DNA of 64,000 bases, taken from the NCBI GenBank assembly GCA_947498775.1, contig CANMLL010000013.1, positions 124,001-188,000 of the forward strand, written 5' to 3'. Shown here in pieces: positions 54,088 to 62,504 of this stretch. This stretch comes from an uncultured Aquimarina sp. Its GTDB lineage: Bacteria; Bacteroidota; Bacteroidia; Flavobacteriales; Flavobacteriaceae. A model generated the notes under the pieces. That model did no database searches, was not told the origin of the DNA, and saw nothing but the letters and a program-made list of their open reading frames with translations. The first letter of the stretch is position 1, and every line of letters starts with the position of its first letter. The position numbers and the translations under genes were made by a program.

Positions 54088-54597
54088 ATGAATTATTTGA
54101 ACATGAATGAGAAAAAGCTTTTGCCTGTTGTATTAGAGTTAAATATACTTTTAGCCGATTACAATATATACTACCAAAAATTAAGAGGTTTCCATTGGAA
54201 TATTTTAGGAAAAAACTTCTTCGATCTTCACGTGAAGTTTGAAGAATTGTACAATGACGCCAAAATAAAAATTGATGAGATTGCAGAACGTGTTCTAACA
54301 TTGCAACATCACCCAGTAAGTCAGTTTAAAGAATATATAAAAATGGCTACTGTAGAAGAAATTACACCATTGATGAAAGATACAGAAATGGTAACAGAAC
54401 TACTTGGAGATCATAAAAAATTACTTACCCAGATGCGAGTAATACTAACACATGCTGAAGAGGCAGGTGATGAGGGAAGTATTGACATGATAGGAGCTTA
54501 CATAAGGGAGTTAGAAAAATCAAGCTGGATGCTAAATGCATGGTCAAAAAACACTTCTGGCCATTTAGACACTAGTATGATAAGAGAAGCACAATAA
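54088..54597 (+). CDS. dps: Dps-family ferritin (DNA-protecting protein)
   Basis: A 169-residue Dps-like protein. The inter-subunit ferroxidase site is visible in RGFHWNILGKNFFDLHVKFE and DAKIKIDEIAERV (His, His, Asp, Glu). It stores iron with H2O2 as oxidant and protects DNA. The last residues (HLDTSMIREAQ) lack a long basic tail. It shares an mRNA with the next exported protein, 37 bp downstream. Confidence 0.92.
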   Translation: MNYLNMNEKKLLPVVLELNILLADYNIYYQKLRGFHWNILGKNFFDLHVKFEELYNDAKIKIDEIAERVLTLQHHPVSQFKEYIKMATVEEITPLMKDTEMVTELLGDHKKLLTQMRVILTHAEEAGDEGSIDMIGAYIRELEKSSWMLNAWSKNTSGHLDTSMIREAQ

Positions 54598-54634
54598 AAA
54601 AAACGAAATTAATAACCATTTAAAATTATATAAA

Positions 54635-55102
54635 ATGAAAATGATAAAGTTAATAACTACATTGTTAATCACATTTACACTTACAGGTGCAATTGCACAG
54701 AGCGATTCGCAAATGATAAAGACAAGAACAACAAAAACATTTGAGTTCAAAAAAGATGGTAAAACAATACCTTACAGAGTAACGGTTTATAAAACAAGTA
54801 AAACCCCCTTAAAGTTGAACTCAGCAGAAAAAGGAGAATTAAACCAAGATAGAAAAATTACTCCAGCTCAAGTAACTAAGCTAATCTATATTGACAATGA
54901 CATGTATAGCGACTATGATAAATACATCGTATTACGATATACCAAAGATGCCAATGATAGTTTTGAATTAAAGGCTACGGATAGAGGTTTCAAAGTTATT
55001 GTTGATAAGAAAAATGTAGAGTATATTTTTGGAGAAGGCTTATATTTTGTGAATAACGCAGACAAAGATTACTTTTTTGTGGATGAATTTGATTCGATTT
55101 AA
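54635..55102 (+). CDS. Small exported protein, unknown
   Basis: A 155-residue protein with a signal peptide (MKMIKLITTLLITFTLTGAIA) and a mature beta-rich, Lys/Asp-rich part: KTFEFKKDGKTIPYRVTVYK, VTKLIYIDNDMYSDYDKYIV, EYIFGEGLYFV. No family recognised. It follows dps and ends at a strong terminator. Confidence 0.7.
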   Translation: MKMIKLITTLLITFTLTGAIAQSDSQMIKTRTTKTFEFKKDGKTIPYRVTVYKTSKTPLKLNSAEKGELNQDRKITPAQVTKLIYIDNDMYSDYDKYIVLRYTKDANDSFELKATDRGFKVIVDKKNVEYIFGEGLYFVNNADKDYFFVDEFDSI

Positions 55103-55130
55103 AAGTACTCGAAAATAATAGTTTTTCAAA

Positions 55131-55157
55131 AACTCCCTTTTAGGGAGTTTTTTTTTA
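55131..55157 (+). terminator. Rho-independent terminator after dps operon
   Basis: AACTCCCT (55131-55138), loop TTT, AGGGAGTT (55142-55149), then nine T in a row. Confidence 0.92.
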
Positions 55158-55230
55158 TTTTATAAAATGTTTTATTTTTTGATGTATCTTAACAAAACCT
55201 TATGCCCCGTATTTAATAATAATTTGTTTT

Positions 55231-55260
55231 TGTTTATTATTTTTAACATTGTATTAAACA
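55231..55260. promoter_or_regulatory. 30-bp palindromic element before AraC paralog 4
   Basis: TGTTTA (55231-55236) and TAAACA (55255-55260) with an 18-base spacer, as at 5355 and 13811. A -7-like TAACATTG (55244-55251) lies inside it, with TTTG 17 bases upstream. Confidence 0.5.
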
Positions 55261-55290
55261 AGATTGCTCACTCTTATAATCATTTTAAAG

Positions 55291-56355
55291 ATGCATGCAG
55301 AACCAACAACCGCCATAGAAATTAATATTACCGCCAAAGATACAGAAGGAACAGTTAGGCAAATTCAGGAAGTTATAGGAGGAAAAATAGAGGAACGATG
55401 GGGGGAGTATACACTTACAGTTAATAATCTTAATGCACACGGTTCAATTAGATTTATTACGTTTGATTGGGGAGTAAACTTACTAGAATATGATATTATA
55501 TTTCATAAAGAGTTTGTTTTAATTATGGATGCTTCAGAATATAACCCTATTCATTTTGCCTATTGCCTCACAGGACATTGTGGGCATCGATTTGGATACC
55601 AAAATGAAATACATACCTTAGAACAATTTCAGTCAGTTATTATCACAAGCCGGGATGGTGGATATAACTACGGTTATTTTCCAAAAGAAGAAAAATTAGA
55701 AATTAACGTAATACAAATTGCTAGAAAAAAATATTTAAAAAAACGACTTAATAACGTGTCACAGCTCAATGAAAAGCTGTATAAGGTTTTTATGGATGAA
55801 GATCATGAAAAAGCCTTTGCATATTTTGGTACATTTAATCTAAAATTAGCAGATCAGATCGGTGCTTTACGTAAAATAAAGCAAAAAGGCATGATACGAA
55901 TATTACAAATAGAAGGTATGATTTACCAAATTTTGTCTATGCACATTCAGCAACATGATCGGGCTATGAAAGAAGAAGTATTACCCACTACACTTTTAAA
56001 AAGAGAATTACAGTTAATAAGAAGTTTGGCTAATAAAATTATCAAGGATGTAGCCAAAGATTATTCTTTAGAACAGCTGTCAGAAGAAACTGGATTGCCA
56101 CAAGCAAAGCTTCAAGAAGGATTCAAATTATTATATGCCAGAACAGTAACAGAATATATTCGACATGTACGATTAGAAGCTGCTAGAGATTTAATAAGAA
56201 CTACTGATATGAATATCTCAGAGATTGTATATTCAATTGGATTTAGTAGTAGAAGTTATTTTTCGAAAATTTTTAAAGAAAAGTATGATATTAGCCCCAA
56301 TGATTTTAAAAACAGAACTGAATTACCTGTAGAAGAAGTTGTTGGCGTATCGTAA
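55291..56355 (+). CDS. AraC-family transcriptional regulator (paralog 4)
   Basis: A 354-residue regulator closest to the 38853 copy: ERWGEYTLTVNNLNAHGSIR, ITFDWGVNLLEYDIIFHKEF, then the DNA-binding domain LPQAKLQEGFKLLYARTVTE, ISEIVYSIGFSSRSYFSKIF, KEKYDISPNDF. I use ATG 55291; the frame opens at a TTG (55264) that lies against the palindrome. The palindrome links it to the photolyase and folE promoters, making it a possible bridge between the two regulons. Confidence 0.88.
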   Translation: MHAEPTTAIEINITAKDTEGTVRQIQEVIGGKIEERWGEYTLTVNNLNAHGSIRFITFDWGVNLLEYDIIFHKEFVLIMDASEYNPIHFAYCLTGHCGHRFGYQNEIHTLEQFQSVIITSRDGGYNYGYFPKEEKLEINVIQIARKKYLKKRLNNVSQLNEKLYKVFMDEDHEKAFAYFGTFNLKLADQIGALRKIKQKGMIRILQIEGMIYQILSMHIQQHDRAMKEEVLPTTLLKRELQLIRSLANKIIKDVAKDYSLEQLSEETGLPQAKLQEGFKLLYARTVTEYIRHVRLEAARDLIRTTDMNISEIVYSIGFSSRSYFSKIFKEKYDISPNDFKNRTELPVEEVVGVS

Positions 56356-56360
56356 TTTTA

Positions 56361-56564
56361 CTATTTGAAGAGCCTTTTAATCAAATAGAAGATTCCATAT
56401 TTTTTTACCGCACTAAAGATTGTAGAAACCCATTGATACGGTTGTAAATCTTCTTTGAACTCAGACTTCAGAAGTTTCATTTCTTCAAGGCATATCTGAC
56501 GTTGTAAATTCAGTTTACGCAAGTCCTGTTCTATTTCTTTAAAGGAGGTATATGTTTTTTCCAT
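56361..56564 (-). CDS. DUF6327 family protein
   Basis: A 67-residue protein: EKTYTSFKEIEQDLRKLNLQ, then RQICLEEMKLLKSEFKEDLQP and the C-terminal IFYLIKRLF. This is the small flavobacterial family usually found after YtxH and holin-X genes, as here. ATG 56564 begins the conserved part; the frame overlaps the holin gene beyond it. Confidence 0.82.
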   Translation of the reverse strand: MEKTYTSFKEIEQDLRKLNLQRQICLEEMKLLKSEFKEDLQPYQWVSTIFSAVKKYGIFYLIKRLFK

Positions 56565-56568
56565 AGGA

Positions 56569-56916
56569 TTAATCAAAAAATTCTTTCGACATTTTTTTAA
56601 TAATATTATTATCAATTTTTCTGCGAATAAGATATGCTATTCCAGTAAAAACAAAAAGAGCTATAGCCATTAATAAACAGGCCAACGCAGTACTGCCAAT
56701 AAATTGACCCAACCAAATTGCTCCGGATACTGTTAAGAATATCAACGCTAAAAAAAGCAAGCCACCAACAATGGCCAACTTGCTTAAGAATGAAAATGCC
56801 CTTGCCAATTGTTGGAAAGCTTTTAGCTTATAATATTCTTGGGAAGCTTTGACATAAGTTTCTCCAGAATCAAATGCTTTGTTTGACGTTTCATTTATTG
56901 CATTAATCACTCCCAT
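56569..56916 (-). CDS. Phage holin family (holin-X) membrane protein
   Basis: A 115-residue protein with two membrane helices (LSKLAIVGGLLFLALIFLTV and GSTALACLLMAIALFVFTGI) after a helical region. The label is by fold only; it is a housekeeping envelope protein rather than a phage gene. Its ATG overlaps the YtxH stop by one base. Confidence 0.82.
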   Translation of the reverse strand: MGVINAINETSNKAFDSGETYVKASQEYYKLKAFQQLARAFSFLSKLAIVGGLLFLALIFLTVSGAIWLGQFIGSTALACLLMAIALFVFTGIAYLIRRKIDNNIIKKMSKEFFD

Positions 56917-57245
56917 TACGATTTCTGTAATTTTTTGTTCTTCGCTTTTAATTCACTTAATTTTTTCTCGAGAGAGTTAATCACATCATCTGCCTTATAA
57001 CTTGCATCAGAAACTAAAGACTCAATTTTGGTATCTAATGTTTCTTTTTGAGTAGATACGGTATCTGCTATCTGATGTTTTAAATTTGAGGCCTCTCTTG
57101 CTAAATGATCTTTGGTTGCCTGTGCTTCATCGGCTATTCTTCTTCGTGTATTTACTCCTTTATCAGGAGCAAATAAGATGCCTAAAGTTGCGCCTATTGC
57201 AGTTCCTGCTATAATTCCTAAAAATGTATTACTACTATTGCTCAT
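56916..57245 (-). CDS. YtxH domain-containing protein
   Basis: A 109-residue protein: one N-terminal membrane segment with LGIIAGTAIGATLGILFAPD, then a long amphipathic helix EASNLKHQIADTVSTQKETL. YtxH proteins are general-stress proteins of unknown mechanism. First gene of the YtxH-holin-DUF6327 operon, driven by a composite promoter. Confidence 0.9.
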   Translation of the reverse strand: MSNSSNTFLGIIAGTAIGATLGILFAPDKGVNTRRRIADEAQATKDHLAREASNLKHQIADTVSTQKETLDTKIESLVSDASYKADDVINSLEKKLSELKAKNKKLQKS

Positions 57246-57278
57246 TGTTATTATTTTTAAGTTTTAAAATGTTTAGTA

Positions 57279-57334
57279 CAAAATTCATCAAAAAGAGTTG
57301 TAAGCTTTAACTCAAACAGTAAGGATGTTAACGG
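57279..57334 (-). promoter_or_regulatory. Composite stress promoter, YtxH operon
   Basis: On the plus strand TTAACTCAAA (57307-57316) and TTAACGGAAA (57328-57337) are 21 bp apart; on the minus strand the proximal GAGTTA is followed after 21 bases by GAATTTTG (57279-57286), one base off the -7 consensus. Confidence 0.6.
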
Positions 57335-57352
57335 AAATGATTTTTGGCAAAC

Positions 57353-57408
57353 GAATTAACATTTATATCAAAAGCGTTCATCCTTTTACTGCCCCCGATC
57401 TATCTTTG
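57353..57408 (+). promoter_or_regulatory. Composite promoter, aldehyde dehydrogenase gene
   Basis: GAATTA (57353-57358) and a weak GCGTTC (57374-57379) are 21 bp apart, then 21 bases to a perfect -7 box TATCTTTG (57401-57408). The half-sites are weaker than in the divergent YtxH promoter. Confidence 0.45.
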
Positions 57409-57431
57409 ACATGTAATTAAAATGAGATCAA

Positions 57432-58793
57432 ATGGCAAATACAATCACGACAACCTATCCTTTTACGGGAGAAGTTTTAAAAGAATATACTTTATTTACA
57501 AACGAAGCAATTGATACTTCACTACATAGGTCTAAAGAAGTATTTCTAAAGTGGAAAAAACAACCATTACAGGATCGTACCAAGCTTTTGCAAAAATTGG
57601 CCGATGTGTTGGATCAGCAAAAAGAAGAATATGCCAACTTGATAACAATGGAAATGGGTAAGCCTTATCGGGAAAGTATTGCAGAAATAGAAAAATGTGT
57701 TTGGTTGATTGACTTTTACGAAAAAAATGCTGAACAATTTCTTGCAGATGAACTTATAGAAACAGAGGCAAAGGAAAGCTTCATTAGTTATGACCCAATA
57801 GGATGTATTTTAGCTATCATGCCCTGGAATTATCCTTTCTGGCAGGTAATGCGCTTTGCCATTCCAACCATCACAGCAGGAAATACAGCTATATTGAAAC
57901 ATGCAAATAATGTAACAGGATGTGCTTTGGCTATCCAGGATCTTTTTGAAACTGCAGGATACCCAGTTGGTTGTTTTCAAACGATACTTGTTAGTCATAA
58001 ACAAGTAGAAAAGATAATAGAAAATGATATAGTGAAGGCAGTAAGTCTTACCGGAAGTGAAAAAGCTGGTCGCACTATTGCTGAAATAGCAGGAAGAAAC
58101 CTTAAGAAAACAGTATTAGAATTAGGAGGCAACAATGCGTGTGTCATATGGGAAGATGCAGATCTGGATACATATATGGACGTCATAGTAAAAGCCAGAA
58201 TGCAAAACGCAGGTCAGAGTTGCATTGCTGCTAAACGCTTTATTGTGGTTGACGAAATTTATGACAATTTCTTATCAAAATTTAAAGAAGCCTTAAAAAA
58301 TATAAAATTTGGAACTCCATTAGATCCTAAAACCCAACTAGGTACATTGGCAAGGATTGATCTTGCTGAAGAAGTGCAACGACAAATCGATGAATCCATA
58401 GAAAAAGGAGCAACAGTATTAGTTGGTAATGAAAGGAATAATACATTTTTCGAACCCACTATTCTTACCAATGTAAAGCCTGGAATGCCAGCTTTTGACG
58501 AAGAAGTTTTTGGCCCTGTAGTAGCTGTAATTAGAGCAAAAGATAAAGATCATGCTGTTAAGTTGGCATCGCAATCTACTTTTGGCTTGGGCATTATGTT
58601 ATTTACACAAAATATTGAAGAGGCAAGAAAACAAATTGATAATGTCGAGGATGGAGCTTTTTTTATCAACGAAATGGTAAAATCAGATCCAAGATTACCT
58701 TTTGGAGGAACTAAGGCTTCAGGATATGGCAGAGAGCTTTCCAGAGAAGGGATTATGGAATTTGTAAATAAGAAAACGGTTTACATAAATTAA
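57432..58793 (+). CDS. NAD(P)-dependent aldehyde dehydrogenase (succinate-semialdehyde type)
   Basis: A 453-residue aldehyde dehydrogenase with LAIMPWNYPFWQVMRFAIPT, SLTGSEKAGRTIAEIAG, the catalytic Glu in VLELGGNNACVIWED and Cys in NAGQSCIAAKRFIV. It matches the short SSADH-like group (GabD-type). It oxidises semialdehydes or other stress-derived aldehydes to acids. It heads a metabolic part of the island. Confidence 0.9.
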   Translation: MANTITTTYPFTGEVLKEYTLFTNEAIDTSLHRSKEVFLKWKKQPLQDRTKLLQKLADVLDQQKEEYANLITMEMGKPYRESIAEIEKCVWLIDFYEKNAEQFLADELIETEAKESFISYDPIGCILAIMPWNYPFWQVMRFAIPTITAGNTAILKHANNVTGCALAIQDLFETAGYPVGCFQTILVSHKQVEKIIENDIVKAVSLTGSEKAGRTIAEIAGRNLKKTVLELGGNNACVIWEDADLDTYMDVIVKARMQNAGQSCIAAKRFIVVDEIYDNFLSKFKEALKNIKFGTPLDPKTQLGTLARIDLAEEVQRQIDESIEKGATVLVGNERNNTFFEPTILTNVKPGMPAFDEEVFGPVVAVIRAKDKDHAVKLASQSTFGLGIMLFTQNIEEARKQIDNVEDGAFFINEMVKSDPRLPFGGTKASGYGRELSREGIMEFVNKKTVYIN

Positions 58794-58816
58794 TATTAAT
58801 TAAAAAATACACAAAA

Positions 58817-58969
58817 ATGAAATTTGTAAAAGAAGAAGACGAAGAAAGAAGAGACTATATTTTTCAGAAAAATACAAAGACAACAGTAGGAACAAAGTTT
58901 ATCGTGCTAGTATTGATTTTATTAGTTATAGGAATTATTGCTTCAGGGGTGTTTTTAGATTTCTTTTAA
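58817..58969 (+). CDS. Small single-pass membrane protein
   Basis: A 50-residue protein with a charged N-terminus MKFVKEEDEERRDYIFQKN and one C-terminal membrane helix FIVLVLILLVIGIIASGVFL. It lies 23 bp after the aldehyde dehydrogenase gene. No family recognised, but length, codon use and position support a real gene. Confidence 0.65.
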   Translation: MKFVKEEDEERRDYIFQKNTKTTVGTKFIVLVLILLVIGIIASGVFLDFF

Positions 58970-59110
58970 CGGTCAGTTATTTATTTAATAAATTCAATTA
59001 CTGTATACACAAGAAAGTTCTTCAAAGAATGTGGAAACAGGATGAAAAAATAAAACTCTTGGCGAGCTAATAATAATTATATAAGTGTGATTAAGTGTGA
59101 GTGATTTTTC

Positions 59111-59149
59111 AAAATGGGGATTGAATAATAACTCTTAATCCCCATTTTT
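59111..59149 (+). terminator. Strong hairpin terminator or leader attenuator
   Basis: AAAATGGGGATT (59111-59122) and AATCCCCATTTT (59137-59148) form a perfect 12-bp stem ending in T. It lies only 21 bp before the next start codon, so besides ending the upstream mRNA it could sit in the leader of the next gene. Confidence 0.75.
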
Positions 59150-59169
59150 AATTTTAAAATTATAACGAT

Positions 59170-59628
59170 ATGGCAAAAATAGTAGAAGTAACCCTGGACA
59201 AAATTCCAGAATATGTGGAGGTAGATAATACCAAAACAAATACAATAATCGTAAAAACTGAAATAGAATTTCATCCATTGGATATATCCGGAAATATGGA
59301 GTATTTATTACATCTTTTTGTATATGATGTTCACGGAGTTAAAGATGTTCCTGTACTGATTTCTAACTGGGATGATACAAAAGTGTTGCGAGTAGTTCGA
59401 AATGAAAGGAAGGACGATTTTTTATGTAAAGAAAGTGTTTTGATAAGATCAGACGAGGCAAACAAAGAAAATATAAGTATTAAAACACCTATGACAATCA
59501 AACTGGGTAAACTACAAGACAATACCTCAGTATACACCAGGAAATTTGAAGTTTTTGCTACACTTATCCCTGCTGTAGATAGGGTATCAAAATGGTCAAT
59601 ACCTTTTGAGTCGCAGCTGGTTTTTTAA
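59170..59628 (+). CDS. Hypothetical soluble beta-rich protein
   Basis: A 152-residue protein with alternating beta strands (IIVKTEIEFHPLDISGNMEY, LLHLFVYDVHGVKDVPVLIS, TRKFEVFATLIPAVDRVSKW), suggesting an immunoglobulin-like or jelly-roll fold. No family recognised. It precedes the PoxB-like gene. Confidence 0.62.
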   Translation: MAKIVEVTLDKIPEYVEVDNTKTNTIIVKTEIEFHPLDISGNMEYLLHLFVYDVHGVKDVPVLISNWDDTKVLRVVRNERKDDFLCKESVLIRSDEANKENISIKTPMTIKLGKLQDNTSVYTRKFEVFATLIPAVDRVSKWSIPFESQLVF

Positions 59629-59674
59629 AAATAAAGAATAGGTGCTTAAGTTGAATACTCAATTAAAAAATATA

Positions 59675-61417
59675 ATGATGAATGTATCTGAACAATTATT
59701 AGAAATATTACAAGAAGAAGGGGTGAAACACATTTTTGGAGTTGCAGGAGATGCTTTGAACCCTCTTATCGATGCTATTGGTAAACAGGATATTATTAAG
59801 TGGGTTGGCGTACATCATGAAGGAAATGCTTCTTATGCAGCATTTGCTCAGGGAGAACTTAATGATAATTTTGGTGTCTGTGCCAGTACTGTAGGTCCTG
59901 GTGCGTTACATTTAATTAACGGCTTATATAATGCTAAAAAAGAACGTTCTCCTGTAATCGCAATAACGGGTCAAATACCTATAGAGCATTTAGGTACTAA
60001 TTATCATCAAGAAGCAGATCTTAAAAAAATATATGACGATGTTTGTGAATATCAAGCGGTCATTAGATCGCCTGAAGAAGCCCCCAGAGTAATCCTGCGA
60101 GCTATACGAATAGCGATTAATCACCAATGTGTATGTAGAATAGAGCTTCCTGCCGATATAGCCAAAATGAAAGCCGAAAATAAGAACTATGTTCATAATG
60201 TTTTTCGATCCAAAAGTGTGACTATTCCAATCAAAGATGATTTGGATAATGCAACAAAAATGATTGATAATTCTCTTAAAATTGGAATTTTAGCAGGAGC
60301 AGGATGTCAAGATGCAAAAGAAGAAGTGGTTCATCTTGCAAAGAAATTAAAAGCACCCATAACACATACGTTAAGAGCCTCAGATATATTTGATCACACC
60401 ACAGAAAATGTGGTTGGGCTTACAGGATTAATTGGCAATCCTTCTGGGTACAAGGCAGTAATGGATTGTGATCTTTTATTGATGTTGGGAACAGACTTTC
60501 CCTATACTGATTTTTTACCCTATGATACTAAGACAATTCAAATAGATATTCGACCTGAAAATATAGGTAATCGCTCTCCTGTTACATTGGGTTTACATGG
60601 AGACATAAAAACTACAATTACGTCATTACATTCATTATGTGCAGAAAAAAAAGATGATTCCTTCTTAAAAAGCTCAGTAGAAAAGTTTAATGATTGGAAA
60701 GCGTCTAATGACAAAAAAGCAAATCCAGCTAGAGATATGGAACCCTTGCATCCACACATCTTTGCGAAAGTAACGAGCGATCTGGCTTCTAATGATGCTA
60801 TTTTTACAATAGATACAGGAACTGCAGCAATATGGGCTTCTAATTTTATGAATTTTCATTCTGACAGGCGAATCATAGGGTCCTTTAATCACGGATCAAT
60901 GGCAGTTGGTCTGCCAGCTGCTATTGGAGCACAGCTTCAATTTCCTGATCGAGAGGTCTGGGGATTAATTGGAGATGGCGCTTTTAATATGTCATTACAA
61001 GATTTTTCTACTGCTGTTAAGTATGAATTGCCCATTAAGATTATTGTATTCAATAATTCTCAACTGGGTTTTGTAAAGATTGAAATGGAAGAAGCTGGAC
61101 TGGCACCAAATTTTGATGCGTTAAAAGTAGATAATTTCAATTTTGCAGAATACGCAAAATTATGTGGAGGCGATGGAATAAAAGTTATTCATGCAAAAGA
61201 TATTTTGGCGGCTGTTCAAATGGCAAAAAGTTCTAAAAAACCCTTTATTATTGATGCAGTAGTTACCAATGCCGAGTTGTCTTTACCACCAAAAATTGGT
61301 TTTGAGGAAGCCAAAGGTTTTGGAATCTCAAAAATCAAAGAAGTAATGAGAGCTTTCAACGGAGAAAAAGAACAATGGGAAAATATTAAACAGGAAATTG
61401 AAGCGTATTTTGATTGA
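59675..61417 (+). CDS. Thiamine-diphosphate enzyme, pyruvate oxidase (PoxB)-like
   Basis: A 580-residue ThDP enzyme: catalytic Glu in HHEGNASYAAFA, FAD/ADP-type middle domain, and ThDP-binding GDGAFNMSLQDFSTAVKYEL followed by IKIIVFNNSQLGFVK. It resembles pyruvate:quinone oxidoreductase or acetolactate-synthase-like enzymes that turn pyruvate into acetate in late growth. ATG 59675 or 59678 are equally good starts; the frame opens earlier at a GTG. Confidence 0.85.
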   Translation: MMNVSEQLLEILQEEGVKHIFGVAGDALNPLIDAIGKQDIIKWVGVHHEGNASYAAFAQGELNDNFGVCASTVGPGALHLINGLYNAKKERSPVIAITGQIPIEHLGTNYHQEADLKKIYDDVCEYQAVIRSPEEAPRVILRAIRIAINHQCVCRIELPADIAKMKAENKNYVHNVFRSKSVTIPIKDDLDNATKMIDNSLKIGILAGAGCQDAKEEVVHLAKKLKAPITHTLRASDIFDHTTENVVGLTGLIGNPSGYKAVMDCDLLLMLGTDFPYTDFLPYDTKTIQIDIRPENIGNRSPVTLGLHGDIKTTITSLHSLCAEKKDDSFLKSSVEKFNDWKASNDKKANPARDMEPLHPHIFAKVTSDLASNDAIFTIDTGTAAIWASNFMNFHSDRRIIGSFNHGSMAVGLPAAIGAQLQFPDREVWGLIGDGAFNMSLQDFSTAVKYELPIKIIVFNNSQLGFVKIEMEEAGLAPNFDALKVDNFNFAEYAKLCGGDGIKVIHAKDILAAVQMAKSSKKPFIIDAVVTNAELSLPPKIGFEEAKGFGISKIKEVMRAFNGEKEQWENIKQEIEAYFD

Positions 61418-61483
61418 AATATTATGAACTATGTAACAGGTAGTTGTAATTTCTTGATATGTTAAAATAAAATTATTGAAGTT

Positions 61484-62434
61484 ATGGAGAATTTAAAAGT
61501 TAGTACAGATCCCAAGGATTTATATTATAAAGATAGGATAATGACGGCTGCAAAATTTGACAAAGTTGAGTTTGCAAAAACATTTGAACATAGAAGGACA
61601 AAAGTTGGAGATGTCGATATTCATTATGTAATTGGTGGAACAGGGCCAGTAATACTCTTTGGTCATGGATGGCCGGCTTCTTGGTTCGAATGGAGAAAAG
61701 TATTGCCGCAATTAGCAAACGATTTTACATGTATTGCATTCGACATGCCGGGATTGGGCGATAGTGATCCACCACCAGCGTTTGATAATAAGACTATTGC
61801 AGACCTGATTAAGAAATTCATTTCAGAAAACTTGGGATTACAGGAAATATATGTAGTTGGTCATGATGTGAGTGGCCCGGGCCTTATTACGATGAGTGCT
61901 TATTATCCTGATTTAGTAAAAAAATTATTTTTAACGGAAACATCGATTGCGGGTCCTGAAATGGGAAAAGTGCTCGCTCAAAACATAAATGACATCTGGC
62001 ATTTTCCGGTAAACGCTTCTCGTCTTGCCACAACGGTAGCTATAGGCCGCGAAGAACAATTTATCGGCCAATTTTTTAGCAAATGGGTTTATAATGTTGG
62101 GGCTATACATCTGGATGATATCAATGAGTATGTGCGAACCGCAAAAATACCTGGAGTTATAGAATGTGGAGCCTCATATTACCATAAGCAACAACATGTA
62201 ACAGAAAGCGGAGATGTTTTACCTGAAAAATCGTTAACGATGCCAATTCATTTTGTTGGTGCAGAATTAGGATTTGGTGGTAGACTTGGGGGTGATGAAA
62301 AAGCAGCTTTTAAAACTATAGAAAGATACGCTACGAATATATCATATGAGGTGGTAGAAAAATGTAGTCATTGGGTTTCAGAAGACAGACCTGTATTTCT
62401 GGCAGATAAAATCAGAAGTTTCTTTACAAATTAA
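61484..62434 (+). CDS. Alpha/beta hydrolase (epoxide hydrolase / haloalkane dehalogenase type)
   Basis: A 316-residue hydrolase with the oxyanion motif GHGWPASWFEWRKVLP, the nucleophile elbow VGHDVSGPG (Asp rather than Ser, pointing to an epoxide or haloacid substrate) and the catalytic His in KCSHWVSEDRP. The natural substrate is unknown. It follows the PoxB-like gene by 66 bp. Confidence 0.85.
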   Translation: MENLKVSTDPKDLYYKDRIMTAAKFDKVEFAKTFEHRRTKVGDVDIHYVIGGTGPVILFGHGWPASWFEWRKVLPQLANDFTCIAFDMPGLGDSDPPPAFDNKTIADLIKKFISENLGLQEIYVVGHDVSGPGLITMSAYYPDLVKKLFLTETSIAGPEMGKVLAQNINDIWHFPVNASRLATTVAIGREEQFIGQFFSKWVYNVGAIHLDDINEYVRTAKIPGVIECGASYYHKQQHVTESGDVLPEKSLTMPIHFVGAELGFGGRLGGDEKAAFKTIERYATNISYEVVEKCSHWVSEDRPVFLADKIRSFFTN

Positions 62435-62504
62435 ATTACTTTTAGAAAATATAAATTTATTGAGGTCAATAGTAAAAATATATTTTTAATAATTGAGAAA
62501 TAAA

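Noticed and set aside
56569..56916. Prophage suggested by the holin family name
   Set aside because: The holin-X family is a common flavobacterial envelope protein and no phage structural, lysis or integrase genes are present.
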